From assembly GCF_049445855.1 (NCBI RefSeq), contig NZ_JBMSDV010000002.1, forward strand, positions 124,001 to 188,000: a DNA stretch of 64,000 nucleotides, written 5' to 3'. Below are positions 34,437-42,761 of the stretch, one piece after another; the stretch's first letter is position 1, and the number at the start of each line of letters is the position of its first letter. Below the pieces are notes generated by a model that saw only the letters and a program-made list of their open reading frames with translations, had not been told where the DNA came from and did not search any database. The DNA is from JAGOCV01 sp049445855. Its GTDB lineage: Bacteria > Pseudomonadota > Gammaproteobacteria > Burkholderiales > Burkholderiaceae_C. Made by a program: the position numbers and the translations under genes.

Positions 34437-35144
34437 TCAGTTCCCTGTCATCACCAGCACCGGCTTGTCCCGCCACACCTCGGGCAGCAGGCGTTGCAGC
34501 GCTTCGAGTTTCGGCCTGTCGAACGTGGCGATGTAAGCGTCGCCCGGATGGCGCGTCGCATAGTCCTGGTGCTGCGCTTCGGCGATGAAGAATTCCGTCA
34601 GTGGCACGAGTTGCGTCACGATGCGGTCATCGCCGAAGACCCGTGCTTCTTCGAGTTGCGCGATGTACTGCTGGGCCACCTGTCGCTGCGTCGGTGTGAC
34701 GTGGAAGATGGCCGAACGGTACTGCGTGCCTGCATCCGGGCCTTGGCGATTCAGTTGTGTCGGATCGTGGGCCACCGAGAAATAGATCTGCAGCAGTTTG
34801 CCGAAGGTGATCCGGCGCGGGTCGTAGGTGACTTCCACCGCTTCGGCATGACCGGTGCGGCCGGTGCTGACCATGCCGTAGTGGGCGTCTCCAGCCTTGC
34901 CGCCTGCGTAACCTGAAACCGCTGCAAGAACACCATCGGTGTGCTGGAAGACCGCCTGCACGCCCCAGAAACACCCACCCGCGAACACCACCCGTGCATG
35001 GGTGGCGCCGGCGGACTCCGAAGCCGCGACCTGGGCGGCCGGCAATGCCACGGCGTGTTCACCCAGGTTGCGGTTCGAAGCGGCGGTCACTGCAATGCCG
35101 ATGGCAACCGCGAACACGGCGATGACGAAGAGGATGGCTTTCAT
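34437..35144 (-). CDS. msrA: Peptide-methionine (S)-S-oxide reductase with N-terminal membrane segment
   Basis: A 235-residue MsrA. The catalytic cysteine is C58 in AGGCFWG; the family segments SGYAGGKAGDAHYGMVSTGRTGHAEAVEVTYDP and QYRSAIFHVT follow. The first 24 or so residues (KAILFVIAVFAVAIGIAV) form a hydrophobic signal or anchor, so this form probably acts in the periplasm. Cytoplasmic MsrA proteins start right before GGCFWG. ATG 35144 gives this leader; a longer frame adds a non-conserved tail. Confidence 0.9.
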   Translation of the reverse strand: MKAILFVIAVFAVAIGIAVTAASNRNLGEHAVALPAAQVAASESAGATHARVVFAGGCFWGVQAVFQHTDGVLAAVSGYAGGKAGDAHYGMVSTGRTGHAEAVEVTYDPRRITFGKLLQIYFSVAHDPTQLNRQGPDAGTQYRSAIFHVTPTQRQVAQQYIAQLEEARVFGDDRIVTQLVPLTEFFIAEAQHQDYATRHPGDAYIATFDRPKLEALQRLLPEVWRDKPVLVMTGN

Positions 35145-35411
35145 GGTGCGCGAGCTTGGCATTCTTCCAGAAACGCTCGTGACGCGCGGGGCAGTACGCA
35201 CGTCCGGCATTGCAATGCGCCGCATTCCTACCCTTCGCTACCGCTTTGACCGCCGGAGCGCGACGCATTGCGCGCGCAGACTCGATCAAAACAAACATCA
35301 AGGTCTGCCATGGCTTCTCCTTTCCCGCCCATGCGTACATCACCAGCCAAGGCACTGGCCTTGGGTGCGGCAATGGCACTGTTGCCCGTCCGAAGGACCA
35401 ACATCAGCAGG

Positions 35412-35519
35412 ATGCGGATCCTCGAACCGTCAGCCATCGACAGCTGGCATGCCCATGTCTATTCCGGGGCCGCGACCATCGCGAAAGCGCGGTGTGGCTG
35501 GGCCGCTCCTGCGAATTGA
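35412..35519 (+). pseudogene. Fragment resembling DOPA 4,5-dioxygenase N-terminus
   Basis: The segment AIDSWHAHVYSGAATIAKA (codons starting at 35433) looks like the start of bacterial DOPA 4,5-dioxygenase-like proteins, which open with a '(I)DSWHAHVYFD' stretch. After about 25 residues the frame loses likeness and stops at TGA 35517-35519. The rest of the 413-base gap between msrA and uspA (35145-35557) shows no convincing gene or RNA. The likeness is short, so the call is tentative. Confidence 0.3.
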
Positions 35520-35557
35520 AGCTATCGGCCCTGCACGACTGACCCGCAAGACGAGTC

Positions 35558-35998
35558 TCAACGGGCGATCAGCACCGGCACCGGCGATTCCGCCGCGACC
35601 TTGTTGGCCACGCTGCCCATCATGAGACGCGCAACGCCCGTACGGCCGTGCGAGCCCATCACGATAAGGTCCGCGCCTTCGGTCTTTGCTGTTTCGACGA
35701 TGCCCTGGGTCGCGGTGACGTCTTCTGCCACGCGTGTGGCCAGGTTCACCTTCGTGCCGCCCGCTTCGCAAAGTTCTGCCACGCGCGCGTGGGCCTCAGC
35801 CGCATGCTGCATTGCAGCAGACATATAGGACTGGAAGCCCATCGGGTTCACGTCGCCCACGCCCACGTAGGGATAAGGGTCGACCACGTACAGGGCGGTC
35901 AGCTTCGCACCGTGCGCGCGGGCCAGGCCCACGGCCAGGCCTGCGGCGTGCTCCGACGCGGCGGAACCGTCGGTGGCCAGGATGATGTGCTTGAACAT
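35558..35998 (-). CDS. Universal stress protein, UspA family
   Basis: A 146-residue Usp beginning MFKHIILATDGSAASEHA with the complete ATP-binding motif GSHGRTGVARLMMGS, G-2x-G-9x-GS. That differs from the other Usp at 3986, which has ASHG. ATG 35998 has GAGGC upstream. A weaker FNR-like box at 36077-36090 has its centre 41.5 bases from a predicted start near 36042, so this gene may be induced at low oxygen like its paralogue. It precedes the decayed DOPA-dioxygenase-like stretch. Confidence 0.9.
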   Translation of the reverse strand: MFKHIILATDGSAASEHAAGLAVGLARAHGAKLTALYVVDPYPYVGVGDVNPMGFQSYMSAAMQHAAEAHARVAELCEAGGTKVNLATRVAEDVTATQGIVETAKTEGADLIVMGSHGRTGVARLMMGSVANKVAAESPVPVLIAR

Positions 35999-36076
35999 GT
36001 GGTGTGCCTCACTTTCTGTAGAAACCGGACGTATTCCCGTATGACTCGACTGTGACGCGAAGTTCACGCGCGCAGC

Positions 36077-36090
36077 GTGATCTGAATCAT
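36077..36090. promoter_or_regulatory. Weak FNR-like box upstream of the second uspA
   Basis: Read on the minus strand the site is ATGATTCAGATCAC, which matches 8 of the 10 fixed positions of TTGAT-N4-ATCAA. A -10-like CACAGT lies at 36054-36049. The predicted start near 36042 would put the box centre at -41.5, as with the other three boxes in this window. The 5' UTR would be about 44 bases. Confidence 0.45.
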
Positions 36091-36177
36091 GCGCGAGCAT
36101 TTCGATACGGGTGCTTACCTGCAACCGGGCCGCGGTCCTACACCGCAGCCACGAGCCCGGTCGAATACTTCTTCATC

Positions 36178-36882
36178 ATGTCCATCAATCCGAAGCACCC
36201 GCCCACGCCGGAACCCTTGGCGCCGCAGAAAGCGCCCCAGAAGCCCGGCGAACAGCAGCCGACGCCGCATCCTGGCGAGTCGCTGCCGCATCCGAGCGCG
36301 CCGGACGCAGCCGGTGCACCGGGTGCACGGTGGGTCAAACAATCGAAACGTGGGACCGCGTTGATTTTCGCAGCGTCGGTCGTCGCCTTCGGTGCATGGA
36401 TTCTTTTGTCGGGCATGCCTGTTCACGCGCAGGACCGGCTGAATTCCGAACGGTGCCAAAGTGCGCAACGTGAACTCGAGGCTGCGACGTCTGCCGTGGA
36501 TGCCGACCGCAAAGCCGATCGCGGTACAGGGAACACCGCCAAGCTCAAGATCGAACTCGAGCGCTCGCGTGGCGTCGTCGCTTCGCGTTGTTTCGACCAG
36601 CCGGCCGATTCGGCAATGTCCGGCCGCGCGCCGCCGCCACCGGCGATGACGCCGCCCGTCATTGAAAAGCCGCATCCCGACCTGCCGCCCAAGGCTCCCG
36701 CCGAACCACGTGCGCAGATGGCCCCACCCCCGGTCCAGGTCGCCCGACCGACCGTACTCACAACCTGCGATCCCGGTGGTTGCTGGGATTCGAACGGCAC
36801 GCGCCTGAACGGGCAAGGCCCTGTGCTCATTGGCCCTTCGGGAACCTGCGTGGCGCAGGGCGGCGTCGTGAATTGCCGATGA
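36178..36882 (+). CDS. Proline-rich membrane-anchored protein of unknown function
   Basis: A 234-residue protein. A proline-rich cytoplasmic N-terminus (PKHPPTPEPLAPQKAPQKPG) leads to one membrane helix at about residues 61-82 (ALIFAASVVAFGAWILLSGM), then a periplasmic part: a charged segment with ERCQSAQRELEAATSAVDA, a second proline-rich linker, and a cysteine-containing tail CDPGGCWDSNGTRL ending GGVVNC. The C-terminal tail with four cysteines resembles small DUF4124-like or similar domains but is not assigned. ATG 36178 was chosen as the first start after the gene-free stretch; no ribosome binding site is clear. It abuts the stop of the MFS gene with no gap. Confidence 0.65.
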   Translation: MSINPKHPPTPEPLAPQKAPQKPGEQQPTPHPGESLPHPSAPDAAGAPGARWVKQSKRGTALIFAASVVAFGAWILLSGMPVHAQDRLNSERCQSAQRELEAATSAVDADRKADRGTGNTAKLKIELERSRGVVASRCFDQPADSAMSGRAPPPPAMTPPVIEKPHPDLPPKAPAEPRAQMAPPPVQVARPTVLTTCDPGGCWDSNGTRLNGQGPVLIGPSGTCVAQGGVVNCR

Positions 36883-38133
36883 TCAATCTTTCTTTGTCGG
36901 CCCGGGCAACAGGGCAAAAGCCGCCGCACCCGACGCCAGCATCGCTGCACTCGTCAGCATGACCGCCGCATAGGCGTCGAACTGGTGTTGCGAGGCCCAT
37001 GACGCAGCCAGCCCGGTGACCCACTGCATCATCGCGATGCCCAGGAACATGGCCATGGTGAACACCGCCATCGCCCGGCCCGTCATAGAAGGTGGGTAAG
37101 CCTCACGCGTGTCGGAGTACTGCAGGATGATGAATCCGGTGATGAAGCCGATGCCGATGGCGGAGGCGATGGCAAGTGCGACCGATTGCGTGAACGCCAG
37201 CAGCACGAACGGCAACGTCATGACCAGCGCGAAGCCGACGATCCAGCGACGCCGCCGTGCGGCAAAGAAGGAGTCTGCCCGGCCGAACAGCGGCGCGGTG
37301 AGCAACGACACGAGCGATGCGACCACGGCCACGTTGCCGCTTTGCACCAGCGTCATGCCGTAGCGTTCCACCAGCAACGGACCGAGCCAGAGCCCGCGCA
37401 ATGTGAGGAAGGCCGCGTAGGTCACGGAGGCCAGCGCCATGATGCCCCACGTTTGCGGCATGGCCAGCAGACGCCCGAACTGGCGCAGCGCGGTCCATGG
37501 CGATTCCTTTGCGGCAGAAGGTGCCGCTGCTTCCGGGCTTTCCGTCGCGGGCTCGCGCACGAGTGCGAACACCGTGATCCACGCCAGCACCGACAACACG
37601 GCGAGCACGCCGAAGCCCATGCGCCACGACCATTCCTGCACCACCCACGCCAGCGGTGTTCCCGTTGCCAGCAGGCCGATGCCGCCGATCGCCATGGTCG
37701 TACCCGAGACGGCCGCAAAGCGATTTGCAGGGAAGTGCCGCGCGATGAACACCGTGCAGACGAGGAACGCCGGCGCGCAGCCGACGCCGGTCAACGCCTG
37801 CCCGACCAGCACCCATCCGTAACTGGGCGCGAGCGCCGACAGGGCCGCACCGGCCACGGCGAGCGGGAATGCGGTGAGCAGGGTGCGCCGCACGCCGTAC
37901 AGGTCGATGCCGATGCCCATGAACAACTGCATCGAACCGAACGCGAAATGGAAGATGCCGGCGAACACGCCGAGCTGCTGCGCATCGAGCGAGAACTCGG
38001 CCTGCAATTGCGTGGCCATCATCGCGGCGAGCGAGCGGAATGCCTGGCTCAGCGCAAACGCGCTGATCAGGCCCAGCAACATGATCCAGAGCACGCGCAC
38101 GGGTGTGGACGGGGAGCTGCCTTGCATGGCCAT
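36883..38133 (-). CDS. Major facilitator superfamily transporter
   Basis: A 416-residue permease with about twelve membrane helices. Positively charged loops such as RLLAMPQTWG and FAARRRRWIVG separate the two halves. It contains the MFS-type loop GIDLYGVRRTLLTAFPLAVAG. The substrate is unknown. The ATG at 38133 overlaps the last base of the upstream gene's TGA (TGATG), so it is translationally coupled with the second MFS gene. Confidence 0.8.
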   Translation of the reverse strand: MAMQGSSPSTPVRVLWIMLLGLISAFALSQAFRSLAAMMATQLQAEFSLDAQQLGVFAGIFHFAFGSMQLFMGIGIDLYGVRRTLLTAFPLAVAGAALSALAPSYGWVLVGQALTGVGCAPAFLVCTVFIARHFPANRFAAVSGTTMAIGGIGLLATGTPLAWVVQEWSWRMGFGVLAVLSVLAWITVFALVREPATESPEAAAPSAAKESPWTALRQFGRLLAMPQTWGIMALASVTYAAFLTLRGLWLGPLLVERYGMTLVQSGNVAVVASLVSLLTAPLFGRADSFFAARRRRWIVGFALVMTLPFVLLAFTQSVALAIASAIGIGFITGFIILQYSDTREAYPPSMTGRAMAVFTMAMFLGIAMMQWVTGLAASWASQHQFDAYAAVMLTSAAMLASGAAAFALLPGPTKKD

Positions 38134-39395
38134 CAATGCCCGCGCGGATAGGGATAGGCACGCGCCATCCATCCGTAGATGAGTGCACCCAACACCAGAG
38201 ACGCGGCGGCAATACCGAGCGACAGGTCGAAGCCTTGCGTGGCACTGGCGCTGTGCGCAATCGCAAACGCAGCCAGCGGCGGCCCGGCCACCTGCCCGAA
38301 GCCATACATGGCGGTGAGCAGCCCGGTGAAGGCCGACACAGCCAGCGGCCGCACGCGCCGCACCTCCTGCATGGCGAAATAGGTGATGGCCGTGAACGGC
38401 AGTCCGAGCAACAGGCTGCCGATGGCGAAGCCGGCGGACGTCGGGCTGACCAGACCGGCGGCCACGCCCAGCGCCTGGATGACGTAGCAGCCGGCGAGCA
38501 TGATGCGCATATCACCCGGATTGCGGATGCGCGACGCGATGACGGCACCGAGCATCACGCCCAGCCCGAAGATCGGCCAGAACAGATCGAGCCATGCCGA
38601 GTTTGGCAAGGTGCCGCGCGCGATCACCGGCAGGAAGGTGGCGGTGATGATGTAGCCGAACCCTGCGAGCCCGTACGCTAGGGTGAGCAGGCCGAGTTCG
38701 GTAGCCCCGTGAGTGCGCTCACCTGCGGGTTCGGCCGAACTGGCGACGGGGGCGGGTGCACTGATGGGCAGCACGTGCTGGCGCGCGAACACCCGCCAGA
38801 TCGCAGCCGTCAGCACGGCGGCCAGCACGCCGAAGGCGAGCCAGCCCGTCGCAGCGCGCCAGCCGTCCGCCACCATGGCCGACGCGGCCACGCCGCTGAG
38901 CATGATGCCCGCGCCGGGGCCGACAAAGATCAAGGCACCGCGCGCCGGCACGCCCAGCCGCGCCAGTTGGCCCATGCACCAGCCGGACGCGAAAACGAAC
39001 ACCAGCGCGCTGGCCACGCCGGCCAGGAACCGCAGAAGCGGCCAAGCGGCCGGAAAATGCTGCGCCATACCCAGCGTGAGTGCGCAGGTGGCGCTGAGGC
39101 CGATGCGCACGGCCAGGGTGTGGCGCACCGGCGGAAGGCCGCCCAGGCGACGCCAGATCCAGGGCTGCGCGGTGCACAGGAGCGCACCCAGCAGATAGCC
39201 GAGGTAATTGGCGCTGGCCAGCCAGCTGGCCTTCCGCAGGTCCACAACGCCGTCGTGCAGCATCATTGGCAGCAGCGGCGTGAAGGCGAAGCGCCCGATG
39301 CCCATGGCCACGGCCAGCGACAGCATGCCGGCTGCGACGATGTGCCAGGGTTCGATGGGGGACGCGGTGGGGGATGCGGGCGGAGGGGAAGTCAC
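38133..39395 (-). CDS. YbfB/YjiJ-type major facilitator transporter
   Basis: A 420-residue MFS permease with about twelve helices. MGIGRFAFTPLLPMML near the N-terminus and ANYLGYLLGALL match the YbfB/YjiJ subfamily. The substrate is unknown. The only in-frame start before the helix is GTG 39395; internal ATGs would truncate the first helix. The stop overlaps the ATG of the next MFS gene by one base. Two MFS permeases of different subfamilies in one transcript is unusual. Confidence 0.8.
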   Translation of the reverse strand: MTSPPPASPTASPIEPWHIVAAGMLSLAVAMGIGRFAFTPLLPMMLHDGVVDLRKASWLASANYLGYLLGALLCTAQPWIWRRLGGLPPVRHTLAVRIGLSATCALTLGMAQHFPAAWPLLRFLAGVASALVFVFASGWCMGQLARLGVPARGALIFVGPGAGIMLSGVAASAMVADGWRAATGWLAFGVLAAVLTAAIWRVFARQHVLPISAPAPVASSAEPAGERTHGATELGLLTLAYGLAGFGYIITATFLPVIARGTLPNSAWLDLFWPIFGLGVMLGAVIASRIRNPGDMRIMLAGCYVIQALGVAAGLVSPTSAGFAIGSLLLGLPFTAITYFAMQEVRRVRPLAVSAFTGLLTAMYGFGQVAGPPLAAFAIAHSASATQGFDLSLGIAAASLVLGALIYGWMARAYPYPRGH

Positions 39396-39451
39396 GAGCT
39401 GCAGGGCGGGGAACCCTGCCGACTATACCCAGCCTGGTTAAAGTGTGTGGG

Positions 39452-39772
39452 ATGCGGCCCCGCTATCACGTCTATGTTGTGCAGCTGTCCGATGAGGTCT
39501 GGAACAGCGCACGCTTTCGCCGCGCGAACCCAGACTACCAGCTCGGCCAGCCCTTCGTCTATGTCGGCATGACGGGGCTGGACCCGGACATCCGTTTCGA
39601 CAAGCACAAGGCCGGTATCCAGGCCAATGTCTTCGTGCGCGACTACGGGCTGCACCTGCTGCCCGCGCTGTACGAGAAGCACAATCCCATGCCCTACGAC
39701 GACGCGAAGCTCATGGAAGTGGAGCTCGGCATCGGCCTGCGCAGGCGGGGTTTCGGGGTCTGGCAGGCCTGA
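39452..39772 (+). CDS. Small GIY-YIG-like domain protein
   Basis: A 106-residue protein. The pattern YHVYVVQLSDEVW, then FVYVGMTGLDPDIRFDKHKAG, looks like a GIY-YIG nuclease core: two beta strands with a tyrosine in the V.YVG.T stretch and an arginine and histidine after it. A C-terminal E (KLMEVELGIGLRR) could be the metal-binding glutamate. Free-standing GIY-YIG domains act as nucleases or are catalytically inactive. Catalytic ability is not established. The start at 39452 avoids a poorly supported N-terminal extension. Confidence 0.6.
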   Translation: MRPRYHVYVVQLSDEVWNSARFRRANPDYQLGQPFVYVGMTGLDPDIRFDKHKAGIQANVFVRDYGLHLLPALYEKHNPMPYDDAKLMEVELGIGLRRRGFGVWQA

Positions 39773-39872
39773 GTCCGCGTGGTCGTGCGCAGGATGCGGT
39801 TGTCAACGCGGTCGTCATGACACGCGTGTATAACCAGCGCGACCCGTGAGGCCTGGCCGTGCAGGAGGACAC

Positions 39873-41489
39873 ATGAACGACAACTCGAAGAATTCCCCGG
39901 ACCCCGTCAACCGCCGTCGGCTGTTGCAACTGGCGGCCGGCAGCGCGACCCTGCTGTGGCTGCCGCGCAGTGCGTGGAGCCAGCCCCGCATTTCGTCCAA
40001 CCCGTTCGCGCTCGGCGTGGCCAGTGGCTCGCCGTCGCCCGACGGCATGGTGTTGTGGACGCGCCTCGTGTCGGGCGGCTTCACCGGCGTGTCCGCGCTG
40101 TCGCAGGGACCTGTGACAGTGCGTTGGGAAGTCGCGCATGACGAGGCATTCATGCGCATCGCGAAATCGGGTGTCGCGCAGGCCTCACCCGAGCTTGCGC
40201 ATTCCGTGCACGTGGAAGTGCAGGGGCTCGAACCCGATCGCTGGTACTTCTACCGGTTCATGGTCGGTGGCCATGGCAACGACTGGGTCAGCCCCACCGG
40301 CCGCACGCGCACCTTTCCCGCCGAGGGGGCTGCGGTCTCGCGCCTGCGGCTGGCCTACGCGTCGTGCCAGCGCTGGGAGCACGGGTACTACGCCGCCTAC
40401 CGCCACATGCGCAACGAGTCGCTGGACGTGGTGATGTTCCTGGGCGACTACATCTACGAATACCCCGGCGCGAGCGAACCGGCGCGCCGCGTGCCCGGTG
40501 GCTGGGTGATCACGCTGGACGACTACCGTGCACGTTATGCGCTGCACAAGACCGACGAAGACCTGCAGGCCATGCACGCGGCATGCCCCTGGCTCGTCAC
40601 GTGGGACGACCACGAGGTGCAGAACGACTACGCCGGCGTGGCCGCGGGCAACGCCGGCCCGGCCGTGGCGGATTTCGGCGCGCGCCGTGCGGCCGCCTAC
40701 CAGGCCTACTACGAGCACATGCCGCTGCGCAGCACGGTGCTCACGCGCGCCATCGCAGGGCTGCAGCAGGGCGCCGAGTTGCGCATCTACGGCCGTGTGC
40801 CGTTCGGCCGCCTGGCAACGCTGCACCTGCTGGACGACCGGCAATACCGCAACGCGCAAGCGTGCACGCCCGAAGGACGTGCGGGTTCAGGGTCGGTGGC
40901 GACGGAGCGCTGCGCGATCTGGAACGATCCGGCCCGCACGCTGCTCGGTGCCGAACAGGAGACGTGGCTGGACCGCGCGTTCGCAGAATCCGCAGGCACC
41001 ACCTGGAACGTCGTGGGCCAGCAAAGCGTCTTCGGCCGGCGCGATTTCAGGCGCGGGCCGGAGGAATTCATGTGGAACGACGGATGGGACGGCTACACGC
41101 CCGCGCGCAACCGGTTCCTGGCTTCCATGCAGAAGCACAGCGTTGCGAACCCGGTGCTGCTGGGTGGCGATGTCCACGAGAACTGGGTCGGCCACGTGAA
41201 GGCCGACTACACGCGCGCTGAAAGTGCCGCGCTCGGCGTGGAATTCTGCGGAACGAGCATCACCTCGCGCACGAGCGTGAGCCCCAGGCAGGCCGAGTGG
41301 CTTGCCGAAAACCCCCACTTCGTCTACGCGAACGGCGAGAAGCGGGGTTACGGTGTCGTGGAGTTCACGCCCCGGCAGATCACTACTACCTTGCGTGCGG
41401 TCGATGACGTGACGCGGCGCGACAGTGGTCTGCAGACGCTTGCGCAATTCGTGGTGCAGGCAGGCCGCCCGCAGCTCGAGCGGGCCTGA
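39873..41489 (+). CDS. Tat-exported PhoD-type alkaline phosphatase
   Basis: A 538-residue metallophosphatase of the PhoD family. A twin-arginine signal (NRRRLLQLAAGSATLLWLP, then SAWSQP) exports it folded. FALGVASGSPSPDGMVLWTRL opens the N-terminal domain. Metal-binding motifs are FLGDYIYE and TWDDHEVQNDYAG, with LLGGDVHENW later. PhoD enzymes hydrolyse phosphate mono- and diesters in the periplasm. The ATG has AGGAGG four bases upstream. It is downstream of the GIY-YIG-like gene and convergent with the YqjD-like gene. Confidence 0.9.
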   Translation: MNDNSKNSPDPVNRRRLLQLAAGSATLLWLPRSAWSQPRISSNPFALGVASGSPSPDGMVLWTRLVSGGFTGVSALSQGPVTVRWEVAHDEAFMRIAKSGVAQASPELAHSVHVEVQGLEPDRWYFYRFMVGGHGNDWVSPTGRTRTFPAEGAAVSRLRLAYASCQRWEHGYYAAYRHMRNESLDVVMFLGDYIYEYPGASEPARRVPGGWVITLDDYRARYALHKTDEDLQAMHAACPWLVTWDDHEVQNDYAGVAAGNAGPAVADFGARRAAAYQAYYEHMPLRSTVLTRAIAGLQQGAELRIYGRVPFGRLATLHLLDDRQYRNAQACTPEGRAGSGSVATERCAIWNDPARTLLGAEQETWLDRAFAESAGTTWNVVGQQSVFGRRDFRRGPEEFMWNDGWDGYTPARNRFLASMQKHSVANPVLLGGDVHENWVGHVKADYTRAESAALGVEFCGTSITSRTSVSPRQAEWLAENPHFVYANGEKRGYGVVEFTPRQITTTLRAVDDVTRRDSGLQTLAQFVVQAGRPQLERA

Positions 41490-41523
41490 GCGACGGCGCA
41501 CAGCGTCAGCAGTCTCAGCAGAG

Positions 41524-41853
41524 TCAGTAGCGGCTGTGGTGGCGCGCGCCACACAGCAGCCCCACCAGCACGCCGATGCCGGCGGCGATGGCGACGTATT
41601 GCAACGGCTTTTCACGCACGCAATCGCGAGCGGCTTCGAGCGCCTGTTCGGGCGTTTCGGTCACGCGATGAAGGCGGTCGCTCCACGCTTCGGCCGTTGC
41701 GGTGGCCTTGCCGGTGACCTTGTCCACACCCTCGTGGGCGGAACTCGACAGTTGGTCGATCTTGTCGTGCAGCCGGGTGTTGGCCTTGTGGATGTTGCGC
41801 GTCGCTGCGTTTTCGGCGGCATCGTCTGCGCCGGGAAGGTCGGTGGTGGCCAT
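41524..41853 (-). CDS. ElaB/YqjD/DUF883-family membrane-anchored protein
   Basis: A 109-residue protein. An alpha-helical, charged N-terminus (IHKANTRLHDKIDQLSSSAHEGVDKVTGKA) ends in a C-terminal membrane helix VAIAAGIGVLVGLLCG with a glycine-zipper pattern and basic end HHSRY. In E. coli, YqjD is a ribosome-associated inner-membrane protein made in stationary phase. Function here is by family resemblance. It converges with the phosphatase gene. Confidence 0.78.
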   Translation of the reverse strand: MATTDLPGADDAAENAATRNIHKANTRLHDKIDQLSSSAHEGVDKVTGKATATAEAWSDRLHRVTETPEQALEAARDCVREKPLQYVAIAAGIGVLVGLLCGARHHSRY

Positions 41854-41980
41854 GTCGGTGTCCTCTGGTTGGTCTGATGGATCAGCGGATCACTTTAGGC
41901 CGCATGGTGGCAATCCCATGTGGGGCAGGCAGCCCCGTGCTTGCAGGACGTTTCCTACCCGGGCAGGGAAGGTGTACGGC

Positions 41981-42706
41981 TCAGGGATGCACCACCTCGA
42001 GCAGCCGGTCCAGCCCGCCGGTGTCGATGGCCACCATAGCCTGTTCGCGCACCTTCGGTTTGGCGTGATACGCGACGGACAGGCCAGCCACGCCCATCAT
42101 CGGCAGATCGTTGGCGCCATCGCCCACCGCGATGGCCTGATGGGCCGGAATGCCGAGTTCACCGCAGGTCGCCAGCAGCATGCGGCGTTTCTCTTCGCCG
42201 TCGCAGATGTCGCCCCAGGGCTGGTCCACCATGCGGCCGGTGAGAACGCCATTGGCGTCCACGTCGAGCACGTTGGCGCGCATGAAGTCGATGCCCAGCC
42301 GCTCGCATACGCGCTCGGCAAAAAACGTGAAGCCGCCGGAAACCAGCATCACCTTCATGCCGGCCTTCTTGCAGGCGGCAATGAGCTCTGCCGCGCCAGG
42401 GTTGAGCCTGAGGCGCTCCTTGTAGACCGCTTCCATCTGCGCCACCGTCACGCCCTCGAGCAGCGCGACACGGCGGCGCAGGCTCTCCTTGAAATCGGTG
42501 ATCTCGCCGCGCATCGATGCTTCGGTGATGGCGGCCACTTCGGCCTTGCGACCCACGGCGTCGGCGATCTCGTCCACGCATTCGATGTTGATCAGCGTCG
42601 AGTCCATGTCGAATGCGATCAGCTTGAATGCGTCCAGTCGCAGCGGAGGCGTGAAGATGCGGACGGTGAGGCCGGGGGCGAATTCGGTGGCAGGGGAGGC
42701 AGTCAT
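41981..42706 (-). CDS. serB: Phosphoserine phosphatase
   Basis: A 241-residue HAD-superfamily enzyme that makes serine from phosphoserine. The nucleophile motif is DMDSTLIN (D33, D35). MLVSGGFTFFAERV (motif II) and GDGANDLPMMGVAGLSVAYHAKPKVRE (motifs III-IV) follow. The ACT-like N-terminal domain of some homologues is absent. ATG 42706 matches the family start (MTASPATEFAPGL); an upstream extension is not conserved. It lies 55 bases downstream of the sugar operon's last gene. Confidence 0.93.
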   Translation of the reverse strand: MTASPATEFAPGLTVRIFTPPLRLDAFKLIAFDMDSTLINIECVDEIADAVGRKAEVAAITEASMRGEITDFKESLRRRVALLEGVTVAQMEAVYKERLRLNPGAAELIAACKKAGMKVMLVSGGFTFFAERVCERLGIDFMRANVLDVDANGVLTGRMVDQPWGDICDGEEKRRMLLATCGELGIPAHQAIAVGDGANDLPMMGVAGLSVAYHAKPKVREQAMVAIDTGGLDRLLEVVHP

Positions 42707-42761
42707 GACCGGGATTTTCTCATCCGGCCACGACAGAGGCGTCAGGCGACTCCAATCGACG

